From Aquimarina sp. (GTDB lineage Bacteria > Bacteroidota > Bacteroidia > Flavobacteriales > Flavobacteriaceae): 18,974 nt of DNA. The translations under genes and the position numbers were made by a program. The notes under the pieces are model-generated. The model had not been told where the DNA came from. It ran no database searches and saw only the letters and a list, made by a program, of their open reading frames with translations. Location of the stretch: positions 1-18,974 of the forward strand of contig NZVW01000136.1 in the NCBI GenBank assembly GCA_002697475.1, given 5' to 3'. Shown piece after piece: positions 16,801 to 18,974 of this stretch (position 1 is its first letter; each line of letters starts with the position of its first letter).

Positions 16801-17766
16801 AGTGCGGGAGTTGGAGGAACTATTGATGTTATGGTAGCTAATACGGTTGTAGGTTCATTAGCTGTACCTGTTAATGGAAACTGGCATGACTATAAAAAAT
16901 ACAGTGTTTCTTTAAATCTTTCAGCAGGTCAACAAACCTTAAGATTCGTTTACAAAGGAGGTACAGGATACCTATTTAATGTTGATAGAATCGCTACAAC
17001 GCTAACTGCACCTATAGCTCAGACTGTTGTGTTATCACCTATCCACGATGCATTCCTACAGGGAAGTACCAGATATGATGGAACAATCATAAGAGTAGAG
17101 CAAAATAACAGAATTGCCTATATGATGTTTGATCTATCTGCAATAAACGGAGTTGTAACTGATGCTAAATTGAAATTTACAGTTACAGAAGATGCTGGTA
17201 ATGGTAATGTTAGCGTTAATAAAGGTACATCTAATACCTGGACAGAGGATAACCTTTCTAACGCCAATAAACCATCTCTGGGAGCTGTTTTAGGTAACCT
17301 CAATTCTGACTACAAATTGAATACTTCTAAAACGGTAAATCTGGATGCTTCGGCGATATCAGGAAACAGAATTTCACTAGTAATGAATATGACTAATGGT
17401 AATGACTTTGCTTTTGCATCAAAAGAGCATGCATCGTTAGATGCTCCTCAGCTAATTGTAACCTATACGCCATCTCCAAGTGCTAATATAGCTTCAGCGG
17501 TATTAGAAACAGCGAAGGAATTAGAAAAACCTGTACTTAGTGTTCATCCTAACCCGGTAAAAAACAGGATTAATGTAGCCAACTTTACTGAAAATAGTGT
17601 AGTTAAAGTATTTGATCTTCAAGGAAATTTAAAGAAAGAAACGATACTTAATGCTACTCAGAACAGTATTGAAGTTACCGATATACCTTCAGGTTATATC
17701 ATTATTCAGATATTTGATGGTACTACTGGAGCAGTAGTTTTATCAAAAACTCTGGTAAAGCAATAA
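13837..17766 (+). CDS. DUF5060/apiosidase-like barrel protein with CBM6 and T9SS domain
   Basis: A secreted putative glycoside hydrolase of unknown substrate. I chose the ATG at 13837 because it opens a typical signal peptide (MKFAKHKLLIAVFLLG..., about 22 residues). The frame stays open back to a TTG at 13786, but that would put an odd hydrophobic extension before the signal. A DUF5060-type β-sandwich (about 25-140) is followed by a TIM-barrel-like region (about 150-530) with E364/E365 in NLTEET and D448/E449 in VANDEQG as candidate catalytic residues. A small β-domain like those after DUF4038 barrels (about 545-605) and an acidic Gly/Asp linker (609-620) come next. Then follow a carbohydrate-binding-like domain (about 621-810), a Big_17 Ig domain (829-920), CBM6 (929-1055), a DNRLRE/CBM96-like domain (about 1064-1209) and the T9SS domain (1231-1309, HPNPVKN). 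Family names are from pattern recognition. The CBM6 matches that of the following GH16 gene. Confidence 0.85.
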   Translation: MKFAKHKLLIAVFLLGLITYAQTPEGELKRWHKVTLTFNGPNTSETASPNPFSDYNLEVTFTHTGSNRSFKVPGYFAACGNAENNSCASGNKWRVHFAPDQTGTWNWSASFKSGTNVAINGGGSAAGFMHGATGSFSVAESDKSGRDYRSKGLGRLTYVGQHYLRHTGTDPSNPNGPWFVKAGADSPENAFNYVDFDATPSYNNNLNKIGSKTWQPHQRDYVAADASSYTWASGKGTEILGMVNYLSGQGANVVSFLTWNTSGDGGAVFPHVLKVSEQEYGNTARGQQWSKVHHDRFDVSKMAQWEKVMEYADKKGVYLHFKTMETENDNLMDGNTFGRERKLYYRELIARFGHHLALNWNLTEETTLPDNVVKQTANYIKNVDPYDHHIVIHTYPGQQDQRYNPLLGSASELTGASIQTDKNKVHNDVKRWLEKSRNAGKKWVVANDEQGSATVGVRVSDKEVRDKVLWGTLLAGGTGVEYYSGYTNDDGDINGNDHRKRGNKYKEGGYALNFFNTYLQSDMVAMVSADEVTNDNADYVFAKAGEVYAIYRPNGGSTGLSLPTGNGSYDVQWFNPRSGGDLTAKQTLGNNLVAPDNNDWVALIKKKDGNGDGDNGGDGDCVALEQNGVVAVEAEHFESQSKTNDRQWYVLNGSGNFPTPDPDPSHHNGASEGGYLEILPDTRVTHADPLQNGVNFSNSAGNVAIINYKVKFTTPGKYFVWVRAYSTGTEDNGVHVGINGTWPASGQRMQWCDGKNQWTWESKQRTDANHCGEPQKIFINVPSAGVHTISFSMREDGFEMDKFVLSKAYTKPTGTGPTEVLTDCGDQNSAPQVSVTAPTNNASYGINEQFALKANASDSDGSVAKVEFFINGSLVATENTAPYETTTSINVVGSYDITAVATDNDGTTKTSSIVKVTIEDDSNPPTGTIIIPGNFEAENFTAKSGAVKVEDTPGSPGQNIGFIRNNDYTEYNVNVSSAGKYAFDFFASSAGVGGTIDVMVANTVVGSLAVPVNGNWHDYKKYSVSLNLSAGQQTLRFVYKGGTGYLFNVDRIATTLTAPIAQTVVLSPIHDAFLQGSTRYDGTIIRVEQNNRIAYMMFDLSAINGVVTDAKLKFTVTEDAGNGNVSVNKGTSNTWTEDNLSNANKPSLGAVLGNLNSDYKLNTSKTVNLDASAISGNRISLVMNMTNGNDFAFASKEHASLDAPQLIVTYTPSPSANIASAVLETAKELEKPVLSVHPNPVKNRINVANFTENSVVKVFDLQGNLKKETILNATQNSIEVTDIPSGYIIIQIFDGTTGAVVLSKTLVKQ
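16627..16773 (+). repeat. CBM6 N-terminal segment, copy 1 (pairs with 18826-18972)
   Basis: 49 residues from IPGNFEAE to the SSAG motif. By hand count, 35 of 49 residues are identical to the CBM6 start in the GH16 protein, including GFIRNND and TEY. The shared module implies a common ligand for the two enzymes or recent module exchange. Confidence 0.8.
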
Positions 17767-17777
17767 AACTTGGCACA

Positions 17778-17798
17778 AGATGATATATAATGTCATCT
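17778..17798 (+). repeat. Small hairpin after the fourth gene
   Basis: AGATGA (17778-17783) pairs with TCATCT (17793-17798) around a 9-base loop. It lies just after the stop codon, upstream of a stronger hairpin, and may be part of the same transcript-end structure. Confidence 0.3.
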
Positions 17799-17815
17799 GA
17801 GTTATTAATGCTATT

Positions 17816-17862
17816 TTAAGAAACTTCTTCCCTGATACTATTTCAGGGAAGGGGCTTCTTAA
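17816..17862 (+). terminator. Long imperfect hairpin, probable terminator between the DUF5060 and GH16 genes
   Basis: CTTCCCTGA (17827-17835) pairs perfectly with TCAGGGAAG (17843-17851) around a 7-base loop. The stem extends outward through a partly paired 4x4 segment to TTAAGAA (17816-17822) with TTCTTAA (17856-17862). This is the strongest G/C-containing stem in the window. No U-tract follows, so termination may be partial. The GH16 gene begins 58 bases later. Confidence 0.6.
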
Positions 17863-17919
17863 TATCATACTATCAAGTTGAACCTCAAAAGTTCAATAAA
17901 TTCCCTAAAAAGATTAAAA

Positions 17920-18974
17920 ATGATTTTAAATACAATACAAAGACTATCAGGTCTTTTGATATTCATTTTATTAGTAAGTGATGTCATATTCGCACAACAG
18001 CCGTATTTTCAATCCGGCAATGATCCTAAACCTGCAAATAAAAAGTGGGAGATTATAGATAAAATGTCTGATGATTTTGATGGTACAACCTTAGATAATT
18101 CTAAATGGGCTATTAATACACCAACCTGGATTGGTAGGCCCCCTGGAATTTTTAAAACCAATGCGGTTAAAGTCGAAGACGGAAACTTAAAATTTACAGC
18201 ATATAAACTTCAAGCGGTGGAGAACGTAGGTGGTAACAGGTATACCCACGCCGGCGCACTTGTAAGATCATTGCAGTCCCAAAAATTTGGGTATTATGAG
18301 TGCAAAATGAAGGGTAACAAAACTTTTATGTCCTCAACATTTTGGCTTATAAATACCAGAAATGAAGGAACAGGATGTGATGTGAGGGTTACTGAATTAG
18401 ATATAACTGAAACTGTAGGAGTAAATTCAGGAGGAGCTAGTTGGATCAATACAACAATCTCTAATATGAACTCTAATACACACAGTAGAAATACAGCCTG
18501 TAATAATACTCCCGTAGGATCAAAAGGTGATAAAGTAGGCCTTGGAGGAAAATCCTGGGAAGATTATCACGTTTACGGAGCGTGGTGGAAAAGTAAAGAG
18601 GAAATACTATTCTATCTGGACGGTAAATTTGTCTACAAGATCAAACCACCTGCAGACTTTGATTTACCGATGTATTTAAGAATGGTAACAGAAACATATG
18701 ACTGGAACCCTCCTAAAGCAGGTAAGGACGGTATGAATGATACTCAAGAAAATAGAACAACCTACTATGATTGGGTAAGAACATACAAACTTGTCGACGA
18801 TACTACTCCTGATACTGTGGCGGCCATACCCGGGACTTTTCAGGCAGAGCAGTTTAATTTAAAATCCGGTAGTGTTAAAATTGAAAATACTCCCGGTTCA
18901 GGTGGTAAAAACCTTGGTTTTATAAGAAATAATGATTTTACGGAGTATAAGGTCAATGTAGCAAGTGCGGGTAG
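17920..18974 (+). CDS. GH16 family endo-glycanase with CBM6, partial (runs off the right edge)
   Basis: The frame is open from ATG 17920 to the window end (351 codons plus two bases). Residues 1-24 are a signal peptide ending in IFAQ. The GH16 jelly roll covers about 35-295, with the catalytic ELDITE motif: nucleophile E159, D161 and acid/base E164. The WIGRPPGIF segment and the general layout recall marine agarase/porphyranase-type GH16 subfamilies, but a laminarinase-like or other galactan-active enzyme remains possible. A CBM6 module starts at about residue 303 (IPGTFQAEQF) and is cut by the window edge. It is 71% identical over 49 residues to the CBM6 of the preceding DUF5060 protein. A T9SS sorting domain would be expected beyond the edge. 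The 153-base gap upstream holds a hairpin, so it may have its own promoter or be expressed by read-through. Confidence 0.88.
   Translation, partial: MILNTIQRLSGLLIFILLVSDVIFAQQPYFQSGNDPKPANKKWEIIDKMSDDFDGTTLDNSKWAINTPTWIGRPPGIFKTNAVKVEDGNLKFTAYKLQAVENVGGNRYTHAGALVRSLQSQKFGYYECKMKGNKTFMSSTFWLINTRNEGTGCDVRVTELDITETVGVNSGGASWINTTISNMNSNTHSRNTACNNTPVGSKGDKVGLGGKSWEDYHVYGAWWKSKEEILFYLDGKFVYKIKPPADFDLPMYLRMVTETYDWNPPKAGKDGMNDTQENRTTYYDWVRTYKLVDDTTPDTVAAIPGTFQAEQFNLKSGSVKIENTPGSGGKNLGFIRNNDFTEYKVNVASAG
18826..18972 (+). repeat. CBM6 N-terminal segment, copy 2 (pairs with 16627-16773)
   Basis: 49 residues, IPGTFQAE through ASAG, at the truncated end of the GH16 gene. It aligns without gaps to the segment in the DUF5060 protein. 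The rest of the module lies outside the window. Confidence 0.8.

Noticed and set aside
1..18974. Search for SusC/SusD, sensor-regulator, transposase, tRNA or phage genes
   Set aside because: No such gene was found; all long frames are accounted for by the five polysaccharide-degradation genes.

Overview
The window is AT-rich and reads as a polysaccharide-degradation locus of a Bacteroidota bacterium, most likely a marine or soil member of the Flavobacteriia or Cytophagia. The reasons are direct: no start has a clear Shine-Dalgarno sequence, all four complete proteins have an N-terminal signal peptide and end in a 'PNP'-type C-terminal domain typical of type IX secretion (T9SS), and PKD modules are abundant. 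All genes are on the + strand. I see no tRNA, rRNA, CRISPR array, insertion sequence, regulator gene or SusC/SusD pair.

Layout: 1-666 is a non-coding leader with several inverted repeats. 667-6639 encodes a 1990-residue cellulase with a GH9 and a GH48 catalytic domain at opposite ends. 6706-9813 encodes a GH5 mannanase-like enzyme with two CBM3 modules. 9886-13467 encodes a GH5 (E1-like) plus GH8 (Rex-like) bifunctional enzyme. A 369-base gap (13468-13836) with a conspicuous inverted repeat follows. 13837-17766 encodes a DUF5060/apiosidase-like barrel protein with CBM6 and other accessory modules. After a hairpin, a GH16 enzyme with CBM6 starts at 17920 and runs off the right edge.

The first three genes are closely spaced (66 and 72 bases apart, each gap holding a hairpin) and form a coherent set for crystalline cellulose and its associated hemicelluloses: processive endo-attack (GH9-CBM3c), reducing-end exo-attack (GH48), endoglucanase (GH5_1), mannan cleavage (GH5_7-like) and probable oligosaccharide trimming (GH8). 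The order GH9-CBM3c-...-GH48 matches CelA of Caldicellulosiruptor, but the CBM3b modules between the catalytic domains are replaced by PKD domains and an unassigned Cys-bracketed 126-residue module that recurs in the GH5-GH8 protein. Genes four and five share closely related CBM6 modules and probably form a second functional block with a different target, possibly a galactan or another matrix glycan.

The most interesting items are the T9SS-exported GH9/GH48 fusion and the shared unassigned module, a candidate new carbohydrate-binding family.
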